Under the pieces are notes generated by a model, which saw only the letters and a program-made list of their open reading frames with translations, was not told where the DNA came from and searched no databases. This document shows positions 50,510 to 58,398 of a DNA stretch of 64,000 nucleotides, piece after piece. Source of the stretch: Algicola sagamiensis DSM 14643 (GTDB lineage: Bacteria; Pseudomonadota; Gammaproteobacteria; Enterobacterales; Alteromonadaceae); the NCBI RefSeq assembly GCF_000374485.1, contig NZ_KB894501.1:62001-126000 (forward strand). Reading direction: 5' to 3'. The translations under genes were made by a program, and so were the position numbers. How positions within the stretch are numbered: position 1 is the stretch's first letter; each line of letters opens with the position of its first letter.

Positions 50510-51619
50510 ATGGTGAGTCGTCGTCATTTTCTAAAAACATCAGTTGCATTGGGAGCTGTCGCAGCAGCTTCCTCTGGCGTTTGGTTTGTATCTCAGAAAG
50601 AAAAAGTCACCTACGTCAGTGGTTTTGATACCAAGGACGGTCGTCACTTTGTCGCTGGCTTTAATGCTGTGGGGGAATTATTATGTCAAATGGCCTTACC
50701 GCTTCGTGGTCATGGCTCTTGCCCACATCCAAGTAAACCAAATCATGCTTTAATTTTTGCTAGACGTCCTGGCAATCTTGCTTTTGAACTTGATTTTACA
50801 CAAGGGACTATTTCAAAAGAGATCCAGGCAGCAGATGGAAGGCATTTTTTTGGTCATGGTTGCTTTAGCCATGATGGAACAAAGCTTTTTACAACAGAAA
50901 ATGACTTCGACAACCAGCGTGGTATCATCGTTGTGCGAGACGCTCATAGTTACGAAATTCTAGATGAGTTTGCAAGTGGAGGGATTGGCCCTCATGAGTG
51001 TAAAATGCTCCCAGACTCAAGTATGATGGTTGTCGCGAATGGTGGGATTTTGACACACCCATCAAAACCGAGGGAGAAGTTGAACCTCGCAACTATGCGG
51101 CCAAACCTCGCATACATTGATATCCAATCCGGTAAGATCCTTGAATTGATAGAGCCAGAACATCACCACTTAAGTATTCGTCATTTGGATGTGTCAGTCT
51201 TGGGGGATGTGATTGTTGGGATGCAGTACCAAGGCGATCGTCAAGACGATGTTCCTCTGGTTTTTCAACACCGCTTTGGGCAAAAAGCATTTCACTATAT
51301 GAGGCCACCTCGTGAGGTGGAAATTGCAATGAAGCAATATACGGCGAGCTTATGTTTTTCAAAGGATGGGAATCAAGCAGCCGTGACATGTCCGCGCGGT
51401 AACATCATTACGTTTTGGGATATGCAAATGCAAGCTTTTACTCATCATCAACCTTTAATGGATAGCGCTGGTGTAGGGCAAAATAGAGGCGGTTTTTTAT
51501 TTACATCAGGGATGGGGGAAATAGCCCAAGTCAATTTAGAAGAAAACAGAACTCGGCGTACAGGTACACCTCAAGTTCGTTGGGATAACCATTTGAGTGT
51601 GATGGATCAAAGTAGCTAA
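50510..51619 (+). CDS. DUF1513 beta-propeller-like protein, Tat-exported
   Basis: About 369 aa. The N-terminus SRRHFLKTSVALGAVAAASS is a twin-arginine signal, so the folded protein is exported. The rest has repeated propeller-type blades (RHFFGHGCFSHDGTKLF, PHECKMLPDSSMMVVANGG, SLCFSKDGNQAAVTCP), as in DUF1513. DUF1513 genes typically follow imelysin and di-heme genes in iron-regulated clusters. Its activity is unknown. ATG 50510 is preferred over GTG 50507 by spacing from GGGGA. A terminator closes the locus. Confidence 0.88.
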   Translation: MVSRRHFLKTSVALGAVAAASSGVWFVSQKEKVTYVSGFDTKDGRHFVAGFNAVGELLCQMALPLRGHGSCPHPSKPNHALIFARRPGNLAFELDFTQGTISKEIQAADGRHFFGHGCFSHDGTKLFTTENDFDNQRGIIVVRDAHSYEILDEFASGGIGPHECKMLPDSSMMVVANGGILTHPSKPREKLNLATMRPNLAYIDIQSGKILELIEPEHHHLSIRHLDVSVLGDVIVGMQYQGDRQDDVPLVFQHRFGQKAFHYMRPPREVEIAMKQYTASLCFSKDGNQAAVTCPRGNIITFWDMQMQAFTHHQPLMDSAGVGQNRGGFLFTSGMGEIAQVNLEENRTRRTGTPQVRWDNHLSVMDQSS

Positions 51620-51664
51620 ACAAAAACAGTTGGGTTTACATTCATTTTTGATAGTGTTGATGCG

Positions 51665-51688
51665 CGCCCCAATTGGGGCGTTTTTTTT
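51665..51688 (+). terminator. Terminator of the imelysin/di-heme locus
   Basis: CGCCCC / GGGGCG with an AATT loop, followed by eight T. Lies about 45 bases after the DUF1513 stop. Confidence 0.93.
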
Positions 51689-51755
51689 AATGACTATCCC
51701 TGATTCGCCAATACCCAAGTGGCTTTGGTTACTTCGGCTATACAAGGAAATTTTT

Positions 51756-51950
51756 ATGGATCCAAAGCACGCTGATTCAAATTGACATAAGCAATCATAA
51801 ACCTCCCAACTAGAGCAAATACCACAAGATGAACTGCAATAGATTGTTGGCGGTGTAGAGCGCTCATTTAGGAATGCTGAAGAGTATTATACTTTACCTG
51901 TGGGTGTTTAGTTGGAATGTTCAGGGTGTTGGCATTGTAGGCCACATTAA
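51756..51950 (+). pseudogene. Relic of a double-glycine-leader small peptide gene
   Basis: From ATG 51756, which has AAGGA 7 nt upstream, one frame runs to TAA 51948 with four internal stops: TGA 51783, TAA 51798, TAG 51840 and TAG 51909. Between them it reads SQLEQIPQDELQ, stop, IVGG, which fits the double-glycine leader consensus (ELxxIxGG). The core then reads VERSFRNAEEYYTLPVGV, stop, LECSGCWHCRPH, with a three-Cys tail. All three stop types occur, so recoding is not credible. The pattern suggests an inactivated bacteriocin- or RiPP-like precursor. No exporter or modification gene is in the window. Confidence 0.5.
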
Positions 51951-51962
51951 ACGTTGACCTTT

Positions 51963-51990
51963 ATATCACGAGATTTTCTTCTCGCGATAT
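51963..51990. other. Imperfect hairpin downstream of the relic peptide gene
   Basis: ATATCACGAGA and TCTCGCGATAT form an 11-bp stem with one mismatch and a 6-nt loop. No T run follows. The bases from here to the MerR promoter (51991-52084) show nothing else. Confidence 0.45.
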
Positions 51991-52084
51991 TCAACCTTTG
52001 TAAGATTTACTTATCTCAAGCTGCAAAATCCACTTCTTTACTTCATTCTAAGTATAAAACTCCTGAAAATGATCCAATTTCGAC

Positions 52085-52116
52085 TTGACCTTAGAGTATA
52101 GTCCAAGGTTTATGCT
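52085..52116 (+). promoter_or_regulatory. MerR-type promoter with operator dyad
   Basis: -35 TTGACC at 52085-52090 and -10 TATGCT at 52111-52116 are separated by 20 bp, the over-long spacer typical of MerR-activated promoters. The spacer holds an imperfect dyad, 52088-52109, with arms ACCTT and AAGGT. It should serve the merR-permease operon. Confidence 0.8.
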
Positions 52117-52174
52117 ATAGGCGTTGGCGCTTTTTGAAGGTACTTTTGAATAACGTTTCTTAACGAGGTAGATG

Positions 52175-52576
52175 ATGCGAATTGGTGAATTGGCCGAAAA
52201 TTGTTCTGTTACAACAGATACAATTCGATTTTATGAAAAAAAAGGTCTGATAAAATCCTTACGAAACCCTGATAATGGTTATAGAACGTACTCATCATCT
52301 GATATCAAGAAAATGATGTTCATTAAACATTGCAAACAAGCTGGATTTTCGCTTGAAGATATTCGAGACCTGCTTTTAATCTGGGAAAACAAAATGGATG
52401 CGTCATGCGAAGATGTGAAAACGCTCGCAGAAGAACGGTTACATAAAGTAGAGGTCATGCTGAGTAGTTTGCAAACGGTTCATGGTATTCTACATACACT
52501 TGTTCAATCCTGCTGTGGTGGAAAGGAGTCTGCTGAACACTGCTCAATTTTGTCTGCGATAGAAAAAGGGGAATAA
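52175..52576 (+). CDS. MerR-family heavy-metal-responsive regulator
   Basis: About 133 aa. The N-terminal winged helix has RIGELAENCSVTTDTIRFYEKKGLI, as in ZntR/CadR/PbrR regulators. A dimerisation helix follows. The C-terminal region carries SCCGGKESAEHC, a Cys-Cys and His-Cys cluster resembling the metal-binding loop of Zn/Cd/Pb sensors. It probably activates its own operon from the 20-bp-spacer promoter in response to a soft metal; zinc is likeliest but not certain. ATG 52175 has better GAGG spacing than ATG 52172. The permease begins 2 bases after its stop. Confidence 0.87.
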   Translation: MRIGELAENCSVTTDTIRFYEKKGLIKSLRNPDNGYRTYSSSDIKKMMFIKHCKQAGFSLEDIRDLLLIWENKMDASCEDVKTLAEERLHKVEVMLSSLQTVHGILHTLVQSCCGGKESAEHCSILSAIEKGE

Positions 52577-52578
52577 AC

Positions 52579-53628
52579 ATGGTTTCTGCATTTGTAGAAT
52601 TATTTTTGGACGCTGCACCCTGGCTTATTCTTGGATTATTTTTTGCAGGGATGATCAAAGCCTTTGTCCCGATGAATCAACTGGAAAGGCATTTTGGTGG
52701 CCATTCGAAATGGAATATTGTCAAAGCTGCATTGATCGGTGCGCCATTGCCCTTGTGCTCGTGCGGTGTCATCCCAGCAGCAATGGGTATACGTCGATCA
52801 GGTGCATCAAAATCCACAACCGCTTCATTTTTAATTGCAACGCCTGAAACTGGAGTCGACAGTGTCTCTGTTTCATACGCCTTACTTGGGCCATTCATGG
52901 CAACAATTCGACCGTTTGTCGCGATTTTTAGTGCAATTGTCGCGGGTTTGATGGTTCATGCGATGGATGATAAGAAAGAGAGCCCTACGATAACAGAGCA
53001 AAAAAATAAGTCAAAGTGCTGTGGCGGGAAAAAGGAAGAAACGAAACAAACCATCCCTCAGAAGTTCAGTGATGGACTGCGATATGCTGCGTTCAATATC
53101 GTCGATGACATATGGCTGTGGCTGAGTATTGGGATCGCTTTTGCAGCAGCGGCAAAAGTATACTTACCACCAGAATTTATTATGGAATATGGGCAAGGTT
53201 TATTTGCGATGACAGCGCTTATGCTGGTCAGTATCCCGATGTACATCTGCGCGACAGCTTCTACACCCATTGCTGCGGGATTACTGGTCTCAGGCGTTTC
53301 TCCGGGTGCGGTACTTGTATTTCTGTTGGTCGGCCCTGCGACGAATATTGCGACGCTTGCAGTTGTTGGTAACGAGTTAGGTAAACGATCGCTTGTTGGT
53401 TATCTCACAGGGCTTGTGGGAAGTGCATTCGCATTTGGGCTATTTGTGGATTTTCTTATTCAGGAAAATGTTATAAATATTCAGGCGCAACTGGCTGATG
53501 TTCAGCAAATAGTTTCACCTCCAATTCAGACTATCTCAGCAGTCATCTTATCTGTATTCATGATTATTTCTATCATGAAATGGTTGAGAAAGAAGGGGGG
53601 CCTACTGAAAACGGTATCGGAAAGCTAA
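52579..53628 (+). CDS. SO_0444-type Cu/Zn efflux permease
   Basis: A 349-aa inner-membrane permease of the ArsP/DUF318-related family, with about eight membrane segments in two halves. The first half has PLPLCSCGVIPAAMGIRRSG and FLIATPETG, and the second SIPMYICATASTPIAAGLL and GPATNIATLAV, the conserved intramembrane motifs with functional Cys. A cytoplasmic loop with KCCGGKK between the halves probably binds metal. The order regulator-permease and the MerR operator support metal export. Substrate is inferred. Confidence 0.88.
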   Translation: MVSAFVELFLDAAPWLILGLFFAGMIKAFVPMNQLERHFGGHSKWNIVKAALIGAPLPLCSCGVIPAAMGIRRSGASKSTTASFLIATPETGVDSVSVSYALLGPFMATIRPFVAIFSAIVAGLMVHAMDDKKESPTITEQKNKSKCCGGKKEETKQTIPQKFSDGLRYAAFNIVDDIWLWLSIGIAFAAAAKVYLPPEFIMEYGQGLFAMTALMLVSIPMYICATASTPIAAGLLVSGVSPGAVLVFLLVGPATNIATLAVVGNELGKRSLVGYLTGLVGSAFAFGLFVDFLIQENVINIQAQLADVQQIVSPPIQTISAVILSVFMIISIMKWLRKKGGLLKTVSES

Positions 53629-53890
53629 TATTTATATGATATTGAATGATAAAATATCTGACTACCGATAAATTTCTGATATCACTACCTTAGCATTGGT
53701 TTCATTTATTTATATGGGTACAATGTAGCAAGTTTATGAGAACAGAATTGATGTTGCTCTGTACCACATAAACCATTTTGGTTATAAATATGAACCAATA
53801 CTTATATAAATAAGCACTAAGGATACAGCGCTTATTCAGGGGAAGTAGGGACTAGCATAGGTAATTTGTACCTATCTAAGGAGCTGAAAG

Positions 53891-54544
53891 ATGCCGCTCA
53901 AGAAAATTTATATACTAACAACAAACTCTACACAGACATCACAAGAAACAGCATTAATCGAAACGCTTGGTTATCCTATTTGTGTTGAACCCTTTGAATC
54001 TATCTTTGTACCTGATGATGCAATTTTAACAATCATTGATTTACATGGTTGTAGTGAGTTGCCGGAAGGGTTGTTCACTTTTGCGAAAGGTTCGTTCCAG
54101 CGTTTCCCAATTATGCTGATGAATGCCGAAATCAATCGAGTTGATGAAGTCAGGGTCCTCTTAGGTGGGATTGGAGGTGTGCTTTATCAACGTGATATGC
54201 CGGAGTTAAAAATCAAAGGAATTCGTAAACTGTTGGAAGGTGAGCTCTGGTATGGCCGTGAAACCCTCAGTGAATCGTTAAAGTACCTTATCTCTCAAGT
54301 TGGTATTCGGGGTGAGGTGATCAATGAGCATAATCATGATACGTCTGTTGTTGAGCGTTTGACGAAACGTGAAAAGATGATTATTCACTTAATGTCGACT
54401 GGTGCGAAAAACAAAGAAATTGCACATCAGTTAAATATCAGTACACATACAGTGAAAACGCATATTTACAGTGCATTTAGAAAAACAAACTCAAGAAATC
54501 GTGTCGAGCTAGTGAGTTGGGCACAACGGAACTGTTTGACTTAA
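53891..54544 (+). CDS. csgD: LuxR-family biofilm/curli regulator CsgD
   Basis: A 217-aa regulator (E. coli CsgD has 216). The N-terminal receiver-like domain lacks a normal phospho-acceptor arrangement. The C-terminal HTH is LTKREKMIIHLMSTGAKN with KEIAHQLNISTHTVKTHI. An AAGGAG site lies about 7 nt before the ATG. It faces the csgABEFG operon, so the name rests on sequence type and position. It would activate curli genes and probably matrix polysaccharide genes. The 262 bases upstream are AT-rich and should hold its promoter; I cannot name a regulator site there. Confidence 0.9.
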   Translation: MPLKKIYILTTNSTQTSQETALIETLGYPICVEPFESIFVPDDAILTIIDLHGCSELPEGLFTFAKGSFQRFPIMLMNAEINRVDEVRVLLGGIGGVLYQRDMPELKIKGIRKLLEGELWYGRETLSESLKYLISQVGIRGEVINEHNHDTSVVERLTKREKMIIHLMSTGAKNKEIAHQLNISTHTVKTHIYSAFRKTNSRNRVELVSWAQRNCLT

Positions 54545-54573
54545 CACTGTAACTGCTATCATCTATAAAACTC

Positions 54574-54605
54574 AAAAATCGCCTATGTTGTTACAGGCGA
54601 TTTTT
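54574..54605. terminator. Bidirectional terminator between csgD and csgG
   Basis: AAAAATCGCCT (54574-54584) pairs with AGGCGATTTTT (54595-54605), with A/T runs on both arms. The csgG stop codon lies in the stem/loop. Suited to both convergent genes. Confidence 0.88.
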
Positions 54606-55419
54606 CTTTTTTGAACTGTTTTTCTTTTTGTACTGCATGAGTTGGGTCAGGTGACCAGACTTTTTTCTCAATGCCCTTCTGGATCAGATCTGAAATTGCT
54701 TTCTCAATTGCTTGTTTGACACATAAAAACATCGGCTCATTTGTTGTAAACCCTGCCTCTGCTTCAGCAAGTCTTTTTAGACTCACATAACGAAACAACC
54801 CAGATCGAACTTCAGTTGATAGCACACGTTTATCTGTTGATGTAGATAATAAAACACGTCCAGAACGAATATCGATTGCTCGAAGGTAAATGGTTACAAT
54901 ATCTTCTCGATATTGCTCAGAAGCGCCGATACCATAGTATTTTAAGCCGATCCCTCCAGTTCTGATATTGGAGTCGTAGCTGATAATTCCACCCTCAAGA
55001 AGGACTTTTGCAGTAAGAAGCGGCGGTAAATCGCCATTTCCATCTTGCTTTTTATTTGCGGCCCGGATGATTTTTCTTTCGGTCAAAATATTTTGGAGAC
55101 CTTCTCTCTCTACAGGAACAAACCAACCAGACTCGAGTAAAGCTTGAACAAGAATCGAAGTTGCGCCTTGTGTTACAGCTGTTGAAAATGAGCTGCCATT
55201 TTCCTGTGGTTTGTATTGTCCGGTTTGATCTCGAAATGAATAAACAGAAACAGGGATTGCACCGATTGGTTTTGGTAATTCATGCAACTCTTTTTGAGTA
55301 TCAGTCACTTCAGTGATTTGAGCTGGTGTCTTGCCAGGATAAAATGTATAGCTGCACCCACTCAAATACAAAAGGGCCAATGCCGGGTATAGCTTATTGA
55401 ATGAAAATCCAGACTTCAT
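54583..55419 (-). CDS. csgG: Curli secretion channel lipoprotein CsgG
   Basis: A 278-aa lipoprotein with lipobox YLSGC (Cys22). Nine CsgG subunits form the outer-membrane pore for curlin export. Typical motifs are PVSVYSFRDQTGQYKP, ILVQALLESGWFVPVEREGLQNI-type (split here) sequence and YGIGASEQYREDIVTIYLRA, and VLLSTSTDKRVLS. It is the last gene of the operon and starts one base after the csgF stop. The charged tail of about 20 residues (KEKQFKKEKSP) is extra relative to E. coli. Confidence 0.95.
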   Translation of the reverse strand: MKSGFSFNKLYPALALLYLSGCSYTFYPGKTPAQITEVTDTQKELHELPKPIGAIPVSVYSFRDQTGQYKPQENGSSFSTAVTQGATSILVQALLESGWFVPVEREGLQNILTERKIIRAANKKQDGNGDLPPLLTAKVLLEGGIISYDSNIRTGGIGLKYYGIGASEQYREDIVTIYLRAIDIRSGRVLLSTSTDKRVLSTEVRSGLFRYVSLKRLAEAEAGFTTNEPMFLCVKQAIEKAISDLIQKGIEKKVWSPDPTHAVQKEKQFKKEKSPVTT

Positions 55420-55420
55420 T

Positions 55421-55852
55421 TTAGTTATTTCTCTTCATGGATGTTCGTGTTGATTGATGGGTTTCTAGGTTTGTAACTGTGATATAGATCTCTAGAGGCG
55501 TATATTCGACAAATATTTCATAGATCCCGGCTTTATAAGTTTTTTCTCCAGAAGTTGGTGAGCCGGTATCTGTGCTGTCATCAAATGCTGCGTTCGTGAT
55601 TTCACGAACAAGTCGATTCAAGTAGGCGCGCTCAAGTGAACTTTGTAGTCTCTCGTCAAATGTTTCTTGTTGTCTTGCTGGTGCTGAATGTGAGTTTTGG
55701 CTTTGGGCAGAATTGAGGAGGAACGTACCATTGAGGGGATTTCCACCAAAACTTGGGTTAATAGGTTTATAGACAAGTTGTGAGGCGTATGTTGATCCTG
55801 CAAATAGTGATAAGATTAATGCAATATGTTGTTTTCGTTTTTGATTCATCAT
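55421..55852 (-). CDS. csgF: Curli assembly protein CsgF
   Basis: A 143-aa secreted protein, signal peptide ending near TYASQ. The mature N-terminus QLVYKPINPSFGGNPLNG is the hallmark segment that inserts in the CsgG pore. The rest forms the surface-exposed part that holds CsgB for nucleation. Two ATG codons occur at the start. It is coupled to csgG with a one-base gap and follows csgE by 29 bases. Confidence 0.95.
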   Translation of the reverse strand: MMNQKRKQHIALILSLFAGSTYASQLVYKPINPSFGGNPLNGTFLLNSAQSQNSHSAPARQQETFDERLQSSLERAYLNRLVREITNAAFDDSTDTGSPTSGEKTYKAGIYEIFVEYTPLEIYITVTNLETHQSTRTSMKRNN

Positions 55853-55881
55853 GTCTGTCCTGAAAAATTTATCCTAGAGAA

Positions 55882-56286
55882 TTACCACCCTGAAATCGCA
55901 ATATCTTCTGTGTCTTGTTCAAGGCTACTGCGTATCATGGCATCCATGACACTTTGTAATGCTTGATCGACACGTTCTTCTATCGGTGTTGCACGGCGAC
56001 CAAAATAAGTGACATATATCACCTTATGATTGAGCTCGAGCCAAACTTTTGTACCAGATTTCGGTGTGACTCTTTCTTTCACAGCAAGGTTAAATCCAGC
56101 TGTGCCCGGAACCTCTTGCCAGAGAAGCCCTAACTTTTTAGCAAACTCATGGCCAAATCGAGAGATAGATTGATCGATGATAAAGCCACTCAGGGTAATA
56201 TCATCGACCGCATGGGCTGGCAAAATAAAGAATTGAATGCTCAGAAAAATAGCAATGTATTTTCGAGTTGAGAATCCCGACCGCAT
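55882..56286 (-). CDS. csgE: Curli periplasmic gatekeeper CsgE
   Basis: A 134-aa secreted protein, signal ending LPAHA. It matches CsgE in LSGFIIDQSISRFGHEF and WLELNHKVIYVTYFGRR. CsgE caps the CsgG pore in the periplasm and brings CsgA for export. It follows csgB by 21 bases in the csgABEFG operon. Confidence 0.93.
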   Translation of the reverse strand: MRSGFSTRKYIAIFLSIQFFILPAHAVDDITLSGFIIDQSISRFGHEFAKKLGLLWQEVPGTAGFNLAVKERVTPKSGTKVWLELNHKVIYVTYFGRRATPIEERVDQALQSVMDAMIRSSLEQDTEDIAISGW

Positions 56287-56307
56287 ATTTCATACACTCA
56301 AAAGAAC

Positions 56308-56796
56308 TTAATATTGTGTCACTTCGACTGTCATATCATCCCCCATTTGTGTCACTTCATAGGTTTGCTCATCCCCAAATTGATCAACTGTTGCATGATT
56401 TCTATCACCCATCTGGTTGACTTCCACATAGTTATCGCGACCAAGTTGGTGAATGCTTACTTTATTTTCTGTGCCTTGCTGTATAATACTTGCCTCATTT
56501 CCTTCTCCAATCTGCATGAGTTGAACATAGTTATCCAGGGATGCGGATTGTTGGATGAGTGATTTATTCAATGAGCCTTGCTGGTGCAATAGGATCGCTG
56601 AGAGTGTTTTCTGGGCTTCACTAGAATTGAGATCATGACTGAGTATTGAGTCCGCAAAATCATCATTCCCAAGATCGATATCTGAAGAAGCGAGTACAAA
56701 TGTAGGTAAAGCCGACAATGTGAGGAAGAAAAGAAAACGGGTGAAATGTCTGTATTGTTTTAGAAGAGTACTGTGTTTGAATAAAGTACGATACAT
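56308..56796 (-). CDS. csgB: Minor curlin (nucleator) CsgB
   Basis: A 162-aa secreted protein with an N-terminal signal peptide ending near FVLASSD. Its C-terminal half has curlin repeats: LMQIGEGNEASIIQQG, ENKVSIHQLGRDNYVEVNQM and DRNHATVDQFGDEQ, of the form QxGxxN. The short C-terminus ends VEVTQY. Size, fewer repeats and place after the large curlin gene make it the nucleator. AAGGAG precedes the ATG. A terminator-like hairpin lies between csgA and csgB. Confidence 0.87.
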   Translation of the reverse strand: MYRTLFKHSTLLKQYRHFTRFLFFLTLSALPTFVLASSDIDLGNDDFADSILSHDLNSSEAQKTLSAILLHQQGSLNKSLIQQSASLDNYVQLMQIGEGNEASIIQQGTENKVSIHQLGRDNYVEVNQMGDRNHATVDQFGDEQTYEVTQMGDDMTVEVTQY

Positions 56797-56859
56797 GACC
56801 TGTTCTCCTTATTTTACGAGGTGAAGACTTATTCTAAGAATTGTTGGCGATAGAAAAAT

Positions 56860-56907
56860 CAGAAAAAATAATGAAATATGAACGGCCCATAAAGGCACCG
56901 CTCATAT
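56860..56907 (-). terminator. Intra-operon terminator-like hairpin between csgA and csgB
   Basis: On the minus strand ATATGAGCGG (56907-56898) pairs with CCGTTCATAT (56885-56876), with one G-T pair, and is followed by TTTCATTATTTTTTC. It could end part of transcription after csgA, giving more major than minor subunit. Confidence 0.7.
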
Positions 56908-56919
56908 CTATATCATTCA

Positions 56920-58398
56920 TTAGTGCTGAATGATTGTCGCTGAGTTCATATCACCAATTTGTTGGACATCAACAGAACCATGACTGCCATTGACAGAGCC
57001 TGCAACGATGTTGTCATTCCCCTGTTGCATCACATTAATTGAATGATTATCACCTGCGACAATAAATGCTTCGCCATCAGAAGCGCTCGTCCAGTTGTTA
57101 TCGCCTGTTTGCGCGATATCAATATTGATATTCGAGCCGTCAACTTGGAAATCAATCGTGTTGTCACTGCCTTGTTGGTTCAAAGCAATATCATTATTGT
57201 CAGATAAAACGGTGTAGCCAAGTTGAATGGTTGCTTCATTATGGGCACCATTTTGAATGATATTGATATCATTCTCTGCGGTCGTCTGATCTGTGTCTTG
57301 TTGCCCTAGAAGCGTATATTGTTTGTTGCCACTGCCGACTTGATTCACTGCGAGCTTATTCGATGTACCGCTAAATGCGACGCCATGGGATTCATTGCTG
57401 GCGCCAACTTGAGCGATATCAAAGGCATTCTGATTTCCAATTGCACCTGTGTAGGATTTATTGCTGCTGCCATCTTGTTTCAGAGCAACGTTGTTTCCAT
57501 CTCCGAAAAACTCAAGGTTTCCATTGTTTTTGCTACCCGTTTGGTTCGCATTGAGTTCGTTATTATGACCTTCAATCATGGAAGAGCTGATTCTATTCTC
57601 TTCACCAAGCTGCTGGATTGTGAATAGGTTACTATCACCTTCAATGCTGTTAAATCCAGTGTAGTTACGGCGACCATCCTGTTCGATTTCAGTTTGGTTT
57701 AAATGACCTTGAACCGAGTTAAACTTTGCTTCGTTATAGTGACCAGACTGGGTTACATCAACTAGGTTATCACTACCGACCATCTCAGTGACGAAGACTT
57801 CGCTCCATTCATCCTTCTGATCGATCGCAATTACGTTGTGATCACCTTGTAGGTTTGCTTTAACCCATTCGCCATTTCCTTGTTGATGGATTTCGATATT
57901 GTTATCAATGCCTTCAACGCTCAGACGAGAGTAGTTATTGAACATGGCATATTCAGCTTCATCCTGTTCAATTGTAACTTTATTCGAGTCACCATTAAGT
58001 GAAACTTTGACTTCATTTTTTTGGCCCAGTTGATTGTAAGACTCGATATTCTCATTACCTGTCACGTTGGTGAGAACAATATTCTCACTACCGGATTGGT
58101 TGACAAGCTGCTCGTTCAAATTACCTGTTTGTGCAGAATCAACGCCATTTCTTTGGCCTGTCTGCTCAATCTGAGCTGTGTTTCCTTCGCCGCCATTTTC
58201 ACCAGCTTCCTGTTTCAGCTTGATCACATTACCGATTGTATTCTCAATCATTGATGTGTCGGTAGGAGTGGATTCTTTGACACTTTCTTGTGGCGCTTCA
58301 TGCGTTGTGATTGTTGCCTGTTCTTCAGCGAAAACTGCTTGAGACAGACCAAGGGCAAGTGCGATAGAAGTCGTTAGAATTGATTTACGAAGCAACAT
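56920..58398 (-). CDS. csgA: Oversized major curlin subunit CsgA
   Basis: A 492-aa secreted protein, signal ending FAEE, then an acidic segment of about 45 residues before the repeat region. The rest is curlin repeats: I count about 28 GxxN turns (for example IEQTGQRNGVDSAQTGNLN, IQQLGEENRISSSMIEGHNN). Full Gln-containing units alternate with units lacking Gln, giving a 22-24 residue period. E. coli CsgA has 151 aa and five repeats, so this is about three times as long. The AGGAGG ribosome site is strong. It is first in the operon. A fibre-forming major subunit is the likely role. Confidence 0.88.
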   Translation of the reverse strand: MLLRKSILTTSIALALGLSQAVFAEEQATITTHEAPQESVKESTPTDTSMIENTIGNVIKLKQEAGENGGEGNTAQIEQTGQRNGVDSAQTGNLNEQLVNQSGSENIVLTNVTGNENIESYNQLGQKNEVKVSLNGDSNKVTIEQDEAEYAMFNNYSRLSVEGIDNNIEIHQQGNGEWVKANLQGDHNVIAIDQKDEWSEVFVTEMVGSDNLVDVTQSGHYNEAKFNSVQGHLNQTEIEQDGRRNYTGFNSIEGDSNLFTIQQLGEENRISSSMIEGHNNELNANQTGSKNNGNLEFFGDGNNVALKQDGSSNKSYTGAIGNQNAFDIAQVGASNESHGVAFSGTSNKLAVNQVGSGNKQYTLLGQQDTDQTTAENDINIIQNGAHNEATIQLGYTVLSDNNDIALNQQGSDNTIDFQVDGSNINIDIAQTGDNNWTSASDGEAFIVAGDNHSINVMQQGNDNIVAGSVNGSHGSVDVQQIGDMNSATIIQH

